A stretch of DNA of 64,000 nt. It comes from Bremia lactucae (taxonomy: Eukaryota; Oomycota; Peronosporomycetes; Peronosporales; Peronosporaceae). The position numbers were made by a program, and so were the translations under genes. The notes beneath the pieces were generated by a model. It was not told the origin of the DNA and did no database searches. It saw only the letters and a list, made by a program, of their open reading frames with translations. Within the stretch, counting starts at the first letter, position 1, and each line of letters starts with the position of its first letter. Location: positions 5,089,264 through 5,153,263 of the forward strand of contig NC_090615.1 of the NCBI RefSeq assembly GCF_004359215.1. Direction: 5' to 3'. Positions 20,541 through 31,154 of the stretch are shown here, piece after piece.

Positions 20541-21350
20541 AAAAATGCAATTTGGCATGAATTTGATCAGGGCCTTTCTTCGAATAAACTTACGTGCCTT
20601 TTAATTTCACGAATGCCTCGTATCTCAACAGGTAAGAACTATTTATGGGTCAGTCTTATGGTGATTCGACATACAAAGTGAGGGTGGTATAATGCTAACG
20701 TAAAAATCGATTTTAACATGAAATATAAGAGCGAATAAAGCTCCAGCCTTAAAAATGCATTGCTCTATGTCGTCGGTGTGGCATGCGCTAACCAATTATA
20801 TTCTTGTTGTTTAATTTTTTTGCGAGGACGATTACATCTGGGCACTTGAGCAAATAATGATTCTTTATCGAGACAGAAACATTGGGTCTATTGTCATTTT
20901 CACTGACAGAAAAATTGACATTGATGGCTTCAAACCCACTGATTATGTCTCAAGAAAATAATCTGTTTTGCATATTGAACATGGACGTCCTGACTAATGC
21001 ACAAAGCAATTTTTAAATGACGAAAGACTGGAAGAATGCTACATAATTTGACGAGAGCTGTACCACTGCACAAAAACATCGAAGAGAATTTGATGCTTAT
21101 TAAAGATGCTATCAACGAGACTGTCTATGTAAAATTGCAATCCACCTGGACGGTCCTCCCCCCACAGGTAACTTCATCCTTGCGTGGACCAAAAACTAAA
21201 GCGATTTTTTCTGGGCAAGTAGCTACATCTCGCGATGAATGTGAACATGCAACCTTGAAAAACCGACGCAGTTACAATGGGAGACTTGGCAATAGTTTAT
21301 CAGAAATTGGTTCTAGCAGCTATACAGCAGCGCTAAAGAATTAGTCATGC
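20541..21350 (+). pseudogene. MULE-type DDE transposase remnant, copy 1
   Basis: Plus-strand fragments in several frames match a Mutator-like transposase. WALEQIMILYRDRN and VIFTDRK correspond to the segment with the second catalytic Asp. ENNLFCILNMDVLTNAQSNF corresponds to the C-x2-H helix, with the His replaced by Asn here. Near 21220, GQVATSRDECEHATLKNR matches the conserved exit motif of this family. Many stops and frame changes are present. Copy 2 (34807-35620) has the same lesions, so it was dead before the duplication. Confidence 0.65.
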
Positions 21351-21606
21351 GTCGCATACGATCATATCCGCTTTTTTCGGTACATTACAATCACTTATTA
21401 TGCTAGCAACCCGAAAGTGTCCGTGCGACAAATGCCTACCACATCCCTCTTCACGTTGGTAGCTACGCATTGCTACGTGCTGCCACATGCACACTGCTGC
21501 GGTGCGCCTTCCTGTTATCCATCATCGCGCACCGTATCTTCGTACGCTGTCCCATTAATTTTGAGCCAGTGACCTAAGTCACCTCGTAGTGCATCTATGA
21601 CGCTTT

Positions 21607-21891
21607 TCACCGTGTAGGGAGCCGCTTCATATCATCTTGTGTTACCTGAATGATCTTCATCGAGCCCATCGCTATATTAGCCAGAACATCAGCCGTATTA
21701 TCAAAATGTCGAAGATGATGTCTCAATGTGGCCACATTTAATCTATCTGCGCTTGTTCTACATTGTCGGTATAAGTCTTGTAAATACCGAGCCTTTAGCT
21801 CCTTCCTCCTCCTCATTTTATCCAATTGGAGATTGCTGTCACCTACCACGTGGAGACCATTCCAGTTTACACCGAGCCTTCCTAAGTCCAA
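21607..21891 (-). pseudogene. LINE copy 1 RNase H end
   Basis: The minus-strand frame reads NGLHVVGDSNLQLDKMRRRK and later LRHHLRHFDNTADVLANIAM, the last two conserved blocks of a LINE RNase H (Asp of GDSN, His of the HH..N..AD block, and Asp of AD). The first part of the domain lies upstream in a broken frame. Confidence 0.75.
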
Positions 21892-22175
21892 ACAATGGGC
21901 CCTTGTACAAAGTCACGTTGTTTGTTGTGGCGGCTGCGGCAATTAAAAGGCTGCCCATCCAAAGGATGGCCGGCGGTTGGCGTCGAAGCAGCCCACAGCC
22001 ATGATAGAGTAAGCGGCCCGAGACTTGGATTCTCCCACGCTCCCCCATCAAAAATAGTATCGTATACTCCTCGGTATTTTCACCAAACGGGATGTGTGTT
22101 GTCCCCCCATGGCGTCAGTGAAGCTTGCACGTACAACCCATTCTGCACTACAGACCGCTGCGTCCTATGTCTTTG

Positions 22176-23659
22176 TCAGGACAATTTTCGGAGCGTTAAG
22201 CGACCTTGATGTAAACGACCTCTTAGAAACGCAGTTGCTCGGCATATCGAGTTTTCCAGCGTCGCATCCTTGCTTCTGCATCTGCGGTTCCAGAATGCTT
22301 GGAGGGTATTTAGAACGCAAAGTCGCCAGTAACCAGCTATACATCTCAAATTGCGTGCCTCCGACATATTCCAATAGAGTTGCTCCAGCGCCTGCCATAT
22401 ACCAGGTGGTGATATTGGCAATCTGAAACCAAATATGGGGCGGGAATCGGAAGCCGCCAATTGCATTCCGAGTCTTGTCCACTTCCTCAGAAAATCGATC
22501 CATAGTGGCCTTGCTGCGCTGCAACCCCACCAAATATGCGCCTTGGTGATCCCGATGTCTCGACACTCCGGCAGTGGGCAACCTACAACCGATCGAGCAT
22601 CATCATGTGTAGAGAACGCCCATACCTTTATGCGGTACAACAACTGGGTCACCCACACCGTTGCACCTGTGATGGTACGAATGTCTGTCCAGTCGACGTC
22701 GTCCAGTCCTGCCGCTATATGGGTATCGTCGACCACCCACACTTTCTTGCGGTTAGACACTTCCAATAATCCGATGCTCCGTTCGCATGAGCGTGCCGCA
22801 TCTTTGTAATATTGTCTCGTGTGCGTTGTAGCCCTTTTCCGTCGCCTCACTTCAACAAGTCTATGCAAGACTGGGTGTGGACCAACCGTCTTTTTTTGGA
22901 CTACTGTTCTGCCCACTTCTGGAGGAGAATTCTCGCCGCCTGCCATGTGCCTACGACACATGTGTACGAAACGGGCCTCGACCCCGTGACTGCCGCAGGC
23001 ATGATGGTCCTATCCCTGTTGTTGGCCGACCTTGCATTTATTTCGAAAGGAATATCTGGTGGCTTTGTCGTGGCAGGAATGACTACGTCCTGCTCTCGTT
23101 GATTCAAGACCTCGGGCGACGATGGGTTGTCGTAAAGTTTCCATATTGCAAGAGTCCTTCGCCGTTAAGTATATTGTGACCCTGCTAGTCTTTCACCAGC
23201 CTAGGATGTTTCCTATCACCCCTCGTCTCCACTTCGCTTTCCTCTCATCGTCCATGGGAATTACCTTATTATCCGAGAGTACAATGGGAAGTATGTCCTG
23301 CTCAAATGGGATATCCATGCGGTTTGTACCGAGTAATAGTGCGTCGCGAGAAATTTCCTGCTTGTCGCTAGCTCGGTTCCCAGCATCCCTGAGATATTAA
23401 GAACACATGATGTGTCACCCCAAACTAGACTTGTAGGCACCTGTTGATCCACTTGAAAATCGAAGCTGGCGACCTTGTTGGCATGCCCTCCTGTCCAACC
23501 TGACCCTCCGTATTCCCCAAGCACACAGCATCCTGCTGTCCAAATTGATTTGCCTGCTGTGAAACCCGTAATTCTTCTCCCATATGTGCCCAGCGTGTGC
23601 TTCAGCGGTTCACCAGCGTGCTTCTTACCGTTATGCAGTAAAAAAAACATCGCCAACAA
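22176..23659 (-). pseudogene. LINE copy 1 ORF2 C-terminal region with zinc motif
   Basis: The 261-residue minus frame (22961-22176) includes LYRIKVWAF and a CPLPEC...HIWWGC block, the zinc-binding motif that follows RT in this kind of LINE. Upstream (23659-23261) the frame contains RRITGFTAGKSIWTAGC and VASFDFQVD, the start of the RNase H-linked region or a linker. A 450-bp stretch here (about 22940-23386) is absent from copy 2. Confidence 0.7.
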
Positions 23660-24072
23660 GTAAATTCGTCTTTGTCGCTGTTGATCCCCAGCGAGACTCT
23701 GTCACCGCAGCTAGTGCCAAGAGCTCGGCTCGTGAGTTTGGATGGGATGTTAGTCCGACTACTATTCTTGACATCCCTGTAGTATGTCGAGTGTTCAATC
23801 TGCTAAATATACCATGCTAAACACAGTTCTTAATGTGCTTCACCATGAGTAGGACCGTTCGTTAGATTGGCCATGCATGTCTTCCGATGTTTGAGATTTT
23901 CGCTAGAATAACTGCCGACGCCATTATCGCTCTTTAATAAGATCATTAACGTCTTCCAACTGGCAAGTTGAGCCCGAGTCTTCAGTTGGTTCAGCGCAAG
24001 GTTCCAGGGATGTAGAGACCCGTACGTGCTTCCGACCTGCAGCATGAGATATCTCACGAAAGTCGAAGCAGG

Positions 24073-25017
24073 CTATAGTGTTATCTGCCATATCCAATTA
24101 ATGTTCGCTGACAGTCCGTCCCGATGCAGCGCCATCGCCATGGTTTTATCAACGTTCAATAAAAGACCGGACTTAGCGCCGATCGCATGCAAGATCTGTA
24201 GCGCCCTCGTGATTTGACTCGGTATTATCAGGTAAAATGCAGTGTAATCTGCGTAACCTTTTACCTTTAAGGTTGTCGTCATTGGATATTATGAGATCCG
24301 TATGCCCTGTATATCGGGAACTTGATCTATTTTTTGGTACAGTGGCTCTTGTGCTAGTATGAAGAGCATTGGAGCCAGAAGGTATCCTTGTCGAATTCTT
24401 CGTGCGATAGAAACTTCGCTCGACCTCAAACTGTTGGCTAAGAACCGACCACTCGTGCCGGTATGCAATGCCCAAATGACCTTGACGAGGTGAGACGGAT
24501 ACCGTGGCGCCTTAGCACTGCATAAAACAATACTATCGAGCGTATCATATGCCTTCGCGAAGTCGTGCAATATCACTACGAAATCACGCAGTTCCGGAGA
24601 ATGAGGTACTGCTGCTTGGGCCGCCATGAAGTAATCGAGATCTGAGTGGAAGTCACAAATCCGTGTTGATGCGAGTGAATTCGACTGGTCAGTGTCCGCC
24701 GAAACACCGTCGCAATCACCCTTACAAACAGCTTAAAATCTGTGATCAGAAGTGACAGGGGCTTATAGTTGAGCGGATTACTGCTGTCTACCCGTCTTCT
24801 TGAGACAGAATACGTAGGTTTACAGAAATGAGTGTGGACCGACAGCTTCGTTGTTCCATATTCTGAAAGATGAAGCATCAAAGGTATGAGCTCCGGAGAG
24901 TATCGGGTATACCAATCGTAGCCAAGTCGACATGGGCCACACGCTTTCCGGGCTTACATCCCTTAAAAGCAGCCGCAATGTCATCCGTTGTAAGAAGTGT
25001 CTGTGTTTCCAGTACAC
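24073..25017 (-). pseudogene. LINE copy 1 reverse transcriptase
   Basis: Minus-strand frames in series give NPLNYKPLSLLITDFKLF and HQHGFV (24881-24576), DFAKAYDTLD and RQGYLLAPMLFILAQEPLYQ (24627-24289), then VKGYADYTAFYL (24282-24073). The last is the catalytic YADD box with its second Asp changed to Tyr (codon 24246-24244). Copy 2 keeps YADD. Frame changes separate the pieces, so this RT is dead on two counts. Confidence 0.9.
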
Positions 25018-25734
25018 TTACATCATCGTAGGGCCCTGCTTGCATCTATTCGACCACCTTTGTTTGTCCTGTCCTGGTTGCTGAGCCTTGCAGAATGGGG
25101 CTCCATGCATCAGCCAAGGTCTCTGCTTTTCATTTAATTCCCGTTGTGGTTGGCCCTCCGTAGGGCGTAGAGTACGGATGACGCTAGCAACAAACCGACA
25201 GGACATACGCTTAAACATTGACTTCGTCGTCTGCCTTCTTCTCCACGTATGTGACCTGTATAATTTGCGCTGTCTGGACCGTTATCAGTTTCGCTTTGTC
25301 TCCGAGATTTTCTGCAGCAGATCGGTGGAGCCTTTGCCCCACAGTTGACCTCTTCCTCCCTATCCTATTTTGTGCAGGAATGGCCTTTAAGTTCCTCTGC
25401 TGCTCATTACGTCGGTACCATCGTTTTAATTTCTTGCGATACGTGTTTTTTTTGCTCTTCTTGACTGCTTTCTTGTGCACAACAATACCAAGTACTATTT
25501 TGTTTTGTACAATGCCCAAGCAGCTGCTGCTGTCTCTGCATTGTAATCTCCACCAGTCAGCTCGTACTCAAACTTAGCTAGCACGGTGCTGACATGTATT
25601 TCCACTCTCATTGCTGCAAAAGCTGTGCGTGGAAGACTTGCGGCTGTCGTGTGATGCGCACCGGATTATCCGGATTAGGGAGATGTTGAAAAACTCCCTT
25701 GTGATCTCCATACAGCAAAGCGGTGTATTTTGAC

Positions 25735-26310
25735 GCGTTCTAAGACAATGCATCTCGAGGTCGGCTCGCAAGTCGGGTCTTTTAAGCGGAGCTGTAGGAC
25801 GATATCTCACAAAATGTGCTGGCCGTGTGCCAAAGACCATTGGATAGACCGCTTCGTGGCGCTACAAGGGGAAATTGACGGTCATTTAGTGGTATTATGC
25901 AACGTCTACGCCGCAGTTGGGAAGGCGGCCAGAGAGGACTTCTTCTCCGAGCAGGCCAGTCTAAACTTTCCGTCGGATGCACACCTGTATGTTGGGGTTG
26001 ACTTCAATAGTACCCTGTACCCGATTCATGACCGATATTTCCGGCCAGCAGCTCGTACCCATGATTCGCCCGCACTCCGCAGGCTTTTGGATAAATGGGG
26101 AGGAAGAAAGTCTATTCAACAGTGCATGCCGGAAGGCTTAGACGCAGGGACTTTCAAAACCGATACGATACGTATTCGAATTCACTGATAGGGGTATATT
26201 GTGCGACCAGTCGTTTTGTTAAGTGGTATGTGAGTTACACAGCACGTTTGTGGGTTACTGCTACGGAAATGGATGCATACAGACTTCAATGGTAAAGTAA
26301 TAAAGTACGC
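25735..26310 (+). pseudogene. LINE copy 1 endonuclease C-terminal segment, inverted
   Basis: The plus strand encodes the second half of an apurinic-type endonuclease: RFVALQGEIDGHLVVLCNVY, then YVGVDFNSTLYPIHD (the GDFN box with the second Gly changed to Val), then RPAARTHDSPALRRLLDKWG. The first half of the same domain lies on the minus strand just to the right, and the linker after the domain lies on the minus strand to the left (25720-25590). The segment is therefore flipped within the element. Confidence 0.82.
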
Positions 26311-26320
26311 CCTGCGCACG

Positions 26321-26600
26321 CTAGTCTTTAAAGACAGACCTGGAGTGCAGCAGTAGTCCAACTCCTCCTGTCAGCGCCGCAGCTGCCCAATAAAATAATG
26401 CCGAACGTCCTTGACCAGACCGATACCCCCATCGTGCTGCGTGTCGCCGAGTTATTTCCGTTATATCTTGTTCATTGACATGTGTTTCCTGAAGAAATAG
26501 CACGTCAAATTGTCCATGGCTATGCTGGCATTTAAATGAAGCAAGCCAATATTCACGGTCCCGATCCGACGTTCCAGAACCTCGAACATTTTAGGTTAAC
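26321..26600 (-). pseudogene. LINE copy 1 endonuclease N-terminus
   Basis: The minus strand reads FLQETHVNEQDITEITRRH, with the catalytic Glu of LQET, then a Gly-rich stretch TGGVGLLLHSR. It breaks off at the inversion junction near 26310. Confidence 0.8.
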
Positions 26601-26660
26601 ATTCCCGTTGTCCTCTCACCCGCATGTAATGGGGACTTGTTGCAGTGCCACTGACGACTA

Positions 26661-27236
26661 GTGTCGTCTTTTTCTCTTCTCCTGAGCTTGGCTCGTGTTG
26701 TACCTCGGATATTGTCGAACTCTCGTCTAATCGTAGATTCCCGGTACAGTTGGGTCTGGAGCGGAAAAAAAATCTTAGAGAGGATTAATCCGGTCTTTCC
26801 CGAGCTGGATGGGTCGAGCCTCGTTTATTTACCGCTGGTTGCCTCCGCATCCGAAAACGCGTCACCGCTGCATGATTATCTGGTACGCATCCGACAAGTA
26901 ATAGCGTTGCCTTACTCCAATTGCCGTTACGGATGATGCCATCACACAAATCCACTATGGTGGGGTACTGTTTGTACCATACACCTAAGGAAGATTCCTG
27001 TGCCCGCTCCACGTAGTGCTGCACCAATCACGTACTACATAAGACTCTGTGAATATAGGCCAGTCTTGTACAGGTATTTGAGGTGGGTTAGACTGTAGGA
27101 TAGAGGAATCCACATACCATCCCTAGCTATTTTCAGTTCGCTGCGCAAGTAGCACGCTCAATTGCAACCTCACGTGATTCCTCCTCGCAGCTTTTCAAGC
27201 ACGATTGACAAAGCGTTCTAGCCCTGTCATTGCTAT
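26661..27236 (-). pseudogene. LINE copy 1 ORF1-like fragment
   Basis: The minus frame 27027-26785 (QHYVERAQESSLGVWYKQY, ending basic RFRMRRQPAVNKRGS) and a further open stretch up to 27236 (LKSCEEESREVAIERATC) lie directly upstream of the endonuclease. Position suggests LINE ORF1. No zinc knuckle or RNA-binding fold is certain. The gypsy-B1 LTR begins at 27237 and interrupts it. Confidence 0.5.
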
Positions 27237-27567
27237 TGTGGCGGAGCTACCTCGCTCCTAAAGTCAGAGGAAGACTTTTAGACTCAAAGAGTCTTTTAGT
27301 ACTATTGAACTAATGAATTTATCAACTCAGGGAGTCGTACGAGCTATAAAAGCTTAATGAATCCTAGTTCAAGGGGTTCGTAGAACCAAGTGGCAACTAG
27401 TGCCCAAAAGGATATACGTTAGAAAGGCTTCTAACTCTTACAGATCAATGCGCAAGCCTTAGGAAGGCACTTACGCTTTAAGATCAAAAGGGGAACTGCA
27501 CATTGCTTAATTATTTAAATCTAAAAAAAACTTGCCCTCGCTAATTTAGAATAGATTTCGGCCGCCA
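27237..27567 (-). repeat. gypsy-B1 3' LTR
   Basis: On the plus strand it runs TGTGGCGGAGCTACC to CGGCCGCCA. It matches 41209-41548, 50994-51324 and, with more change, 47718-48031 and 57412-57725. A TATA-like CTATAAAAG lies on the plus strand at about 27342-27351, pointing toward the antisense ORF. Confidence 0.88.
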
Positions 27568-28418
27568 TGGCCATCTGTACCTCCGGTGAAACGGCGAGAA
27601 CGCCAGAGGAGTTCGCTGCTCGCGACGCTCTTCATGAGCGATACCTTTCGCCAAAGGTAATGACGCGAAGTCAGTATCTGACGCGTTTACGTGATAAAGC
27701 CCGTGGAGCTAATCGCCGGCGTACAGTAGTCATCGAGAAAACACTGTCGTACAATTGTCAGCGGAGAACGTCGTCATACAAACGCCATCGGACGCACTCT
27801 TTCCACAAACGCCAGTTTGACACACGCTATCGGACACATGCCATCCAATACACTCCATCAGTCAAATGCGGTCAAACAATCGCCAAACACAATCAATTTC
27901 TTCAGGATATTTTGTTGACTTCGGTGACCTCAATGAGGGAAATTGGTTTTATCCAAACGAAACAAGAAGTGAAAACGAAGTCTCATTTGAGAACCTGGGT
28001 TTACCGAGCCCGCCGCCTCCGTAATATTTGGAATATCAGAAGGTCTGCGGATGCGGCTGATGTTCGTTTGGAACGGAAGCTTCGCTTCGATTTTGCCAAG
28101 CTTAAGGCCAAAGGCCAGTTATGTTCGGCAATTATGCCACAAAACGAAGAGAGGTCTAGCCAATATTTCAGTGCTTCGTTTGACCGTACAGCCTTGGAGC
28201 GAAGCCGCACTGAGGCTATAGATTCATTTAATTCCACGTCTAGTGGTCGGAAGTGTCGTTTGACGCGAGTTGACGCTGAGCTTGGCGCTCAAAAACGTCA
28301 ACGGCGTACGGGCAATCTTGCCGAAGAGGTACCTCAAACTCCCAAGAGTTTTCAGAAGAGGGGCACCCTAGCCACTTCACCAGATACTGATATTGGCCCT
28401 TACGACGACGTCACTTAA
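27567..28418 (+). CDS. antisense ORF of gypsy-B1, 283 aa, unknown
   Basis: An uninterrupted plus-strand frame starts at an ATG in the context GCCGCCATGG, whose A is the last base of the LTR. The protein is basic and Arg/Gln-rich with a helical central part (RARRLRNIWNIRRSADAADV, then LRFDFAKLKAKGQLC). Residues 49-118 come from a 210-bp in-frame insertion (27711-27920) absent from copy 2. The last about 60 codons lie opposite the integrase chromodomain. A diverged relative at 62.3-62.7 kb keeps the same frame over its start and mid part. It could be an antisense accessory gene, a captured gag-like piece, or a chance ORF. Function unknown. Confidence 0.5.
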   Translation: MAICTSGETARTPEEFAARDALHERYLSPKVMTRSQYLTRLRDKARGANRRRTVVIEKTLSYNCQRRTSSYKRHRTHSFHKRQFDTRYRTHAIQYTPSVKCGQTIAKHNQFLQDILLTSVTSMREIGFIQTKQEVKTKSHLRTWVYRARRLRNIWNIRRSADAADVRLERKLRFDFAKLKAKGQLCSAIMPQNEERSSQYFSASFDRTALERSRTEAIDSFNSTSSGRKCRLTRVDAELGAQKRQRRTGNLAEEVPQTPKSFQKRGTLATSPDTDIGPYDDVT

Positions 28419-29913
28419 AGAGTTTCTCCACGTGAAACTGAAGATTCTCTCGCGCATCAAGCAGCGCGGGAGGGGGCAGAAATTAAGGTGGAGACATTTG
28501 ATGCTTTGAAGCACGATGGTGCAACTTCTTTGTGAACTCCTTGCTCGAATGAGAGCTCTTTTGAGGCGGTTCGGAATTGTCTTTCGCTGCTGGAGAATCA
28601 ACAACCTCGTTTGAAGGACCAGCTGGACACCCTGGTGAGGATGCAGCAATCTGCGGCACGACCGCCTGTCTCGGCGCAAGCGCCTTTAAGTCGACTTGGG
28701 AAGGGACCCGATATGGCTTAAGCAAGTAAACGTAAAACACTTGGTGTTCCCGCAGCTTGCTAGGAAGGTTTAGCGTGTAAGCTAGACCCTTCTTGGCCAC
28801 GACCGTAAATGGTCCAATAAAGCGCACGCGCGATTTGGTCTTGAAGACCGCGGAAACCAAGTAAGTAGGTAGGTTTTAAGCGTTTATTAAAACTCGGTCT
28901 CCGATCATATAAGAATGTATACAGCTTCTGCCTTTGGCATCTGCTTGTTATTTTTGCTTGTCTCGACTATCAGCCATCGTGTCCCTTACATGTCTTAAGA
29001 CACAAATCGCGTCGCGAAAATCTCGCTGACTTGTTTCCGAATGGTAACGGGGCTGATATCAGCAAGCCTATCGGCTAATTCTTTCCCACCAAGCCCTGAG
29101 CCACGCAGTGAAATCGGTAACGAAACGCGTGGGTGGGTGAGACCGTTGACATAGAACGGAGTTTAGCCTGTAGATGCATGTACAGCGTTATTCAACGCAA
29201 ATTTTACCACTGGGAGCACTGAACTCCAGCGTTTTGGCGTTTGTGCACACACACCGCGTTAAACATCTTCAATGACGCGATTGACACGTTCAGTTTGCCC
29301 ATCGGTGTGCGGATGGTCCGCGGTGGACATGTCCAATCTGGTGGGCTCACTTTGCGGCCGTGCCGGATTCCATTGATGGAGAGGATACAGCTAAGCTGTT
29401 TATCGATCGCGTGTTTCGACAACATGGTTGCTAGTGGCATTTGTCTCTGATCGTGACCCCCGTTTCGAGGGTAAATACTGGAAATCAATTTTCCGAGTGC
29501 CTCTCCATGGCGCTCAATCGGTCAACAAAGACCACTATACCGGAGTTACCGGCTGAATCTTTCGGTAGTCCGATAATAAAACTCATACTAATGGACTCCC
29601 AGCAACCTATGGGGACAAGAAGACTCGCCAGTGGGGCAGCAGCATGCGCTTAGGGTTTAACCCGTTGGTAAGTTTCGCATGTGTGAACATACGTGCTGAC
29701 CCATCTATAAAGTTTAAGCCACCAATAATTCTGGCTTATAGAGCCGTAGGTCTCTTCTCTACCGAGATGACCACCAAGGACAGTATCGTGTGCCTCATAG
29801 AGGATTCGGTACTTCAAAATCCTCATCATGAGAAACAACGACGCGCGGAGGATCCGCAGCGTACGTGCACTAAAGGAAAGGTCTTTATCGATAGAAAATC
29901 GAAGTAACAGCAC
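28240..29913 (-). pseudogene. gypsy-B1 integrase and chromodomain, with internal inversion
   Basis: From 29913 down: the H2C2 finger (EAHDTVLGGHLGREETYGS, with CETYQRVKP where CETCQRVK is usual, so one Cys is lost), then the core. The core is broken because 29344-29503 is inverted relative to copy 2. The tail (28860-28483) reads RVRFIGPFTVVAKKGLAYTL and LREHQVFYVYLLKPY. The chromodomain at about 28420-28320 reads QYQYLVKWLGCPSSENSWEF, then PLRQDCPYAVDVFE. Confidence 0.85.
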
Positions 29914-29993
29914 GCAAACGTGCTGACAATTTTGAAACCCCAGTCAGAATTTGTTAGAGCTCGAAGCAGAGCTAAACTCTGTTCATCCTTGGC

Positions 29994-31150
29994 TTAAGCC
30001 GAACGGATAATGTCAGTAATAGGCGACACAATAGTCGTTGAGTGAGAGAGCTGATAATCCGGCCTGCGTGATAACGCATCGGCCAAAGCATTCTGCTTGC
30101 CAGGATTATACTTCACCTCGAAGATGTACTCGGCAAAATAAGACAGCCATCGGGCCATTCGCTGTGAGAGATGGGGCAACTTAGTCGCTGTGCGTAATGA
30201 CGCGTGATCGTATTTATCACAAACAGCTTAGAGCCGACCAGATGAACTCTGAATTTACCGTGAGCGCACTTCACAGCAAGTAACTCTTTGTCATGAACTG
30301 GGCAGTTCTTTTCCGCAGTTTTAAGCTGTCTAGACTCGAACGAAATAACAAGTTCTCACCCTTCAACATCTGTTTGTAAGAGAGCAATGCCAATGGCAAG
30401 GTCTGAAGCGTCACAGACGATACTGAAAGAACAATTTGGATGTGGAAGTGCCAGGATCGGGGCAGCCAAACTACTATGGCTTTTACCTTCGCGGGATCCG
30501 CTCTAAGCCTCGCTTCCTAATGAAGCACCCTAAGAAAGAAATACTTCTGCGCCAAAAATGCATTTAGTTGCATTGGCATACATTTTATTTGTACGCATAC
30601 ACTCGAGCACTGCTCGCAAATGGTCTAAATGGTTTTCTGTATCCGACCGACCCTGCTCCGCACGACTATGGACAAAAATGTCAAATAATAAGTCTTTGCA
30701 TTACCTCGATGAGGGCGGAACAGTTGCGTCACTAGACGTTTAATGTTGCCGGGGCGTTGGGAAGCACTTGTGGCATAACCAACCCCTCCTAACTGCTGTA
30801 AGCGGGATCTCGCATGAGCAGTTGATAGTAACCATCGAAGTCCAGTTCACTGTACATTGTACATCTCACCATATTGTTTTGAAGAACGTCCTTTCTATGA
30901 ACGGGGGTTCGTGCTGGTATAGTGGCAGCATTAAGCTAATTATAAGCATGTACAATGCCCCATTTACCATTGTGGCTCTTTGACACAAAAGGTCGTTGTC
31001 GAATGGGGAGATTTGCTCTCTCGTACCATTGCAACCTCATGCTTAGCACGGAAGAAATCGTTAATGACGTCACACTGTTCCGGAACCAAGTCAATTACAT
31101 GACGGACACCTCTATCCGGAGGTAAAATAGATGGTGGATTGTACATAACA
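29994..31150 (-). pseudogene. gypsy-B1 RT and RNase H
   Basis: RT start at 31146-30964 (GVRHVIDLVPEQCDVINDFF, HVRESKSPH-like AMVRESKSPHSTTTFCVK). The catalytic region near 30680 has only one of the two Asp codons of YFDD (LFD, then IFVHSRAE). About 275 bp between RT and RNase H present in copy 2 are missing near 30480. RNase H end at 30179-29994 (PHLSQRMARWLSYFAEYIFE, ALSRRPDYQ). Confidence 0.85.
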
Positions 31151-31154
31151 CATC

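Larger units (their letters stand above)
21400..27236 (-). mobile_element. LINE copy 1 (with RNase H), rearranged
   Basis: On the minus strand from 27236 downward come an ORF1-like stretch, the endonuclease N-terminus, an inverted endonuclease segment (on plus), the endonuclease-RT linker, RT, a zinc-binding region and a C-terminal RNase H. This is the order of RNase H-bearing LINEs. The 5' side is cut by the gypsy-B1 LTR. Copy 2 is at 35.7-41.2 kb. Confidence 0.88.

Noticed and set aside
27567..28418. reading the plus-strand ORF as the element's main gag
   Set aside because: A standard gag lies on the minus strand next to the 5' LTR (47656-46590), in order with protease and pol. The plus-strand ORF is at the 3' end, so it can only be an extra or antisense ORF.
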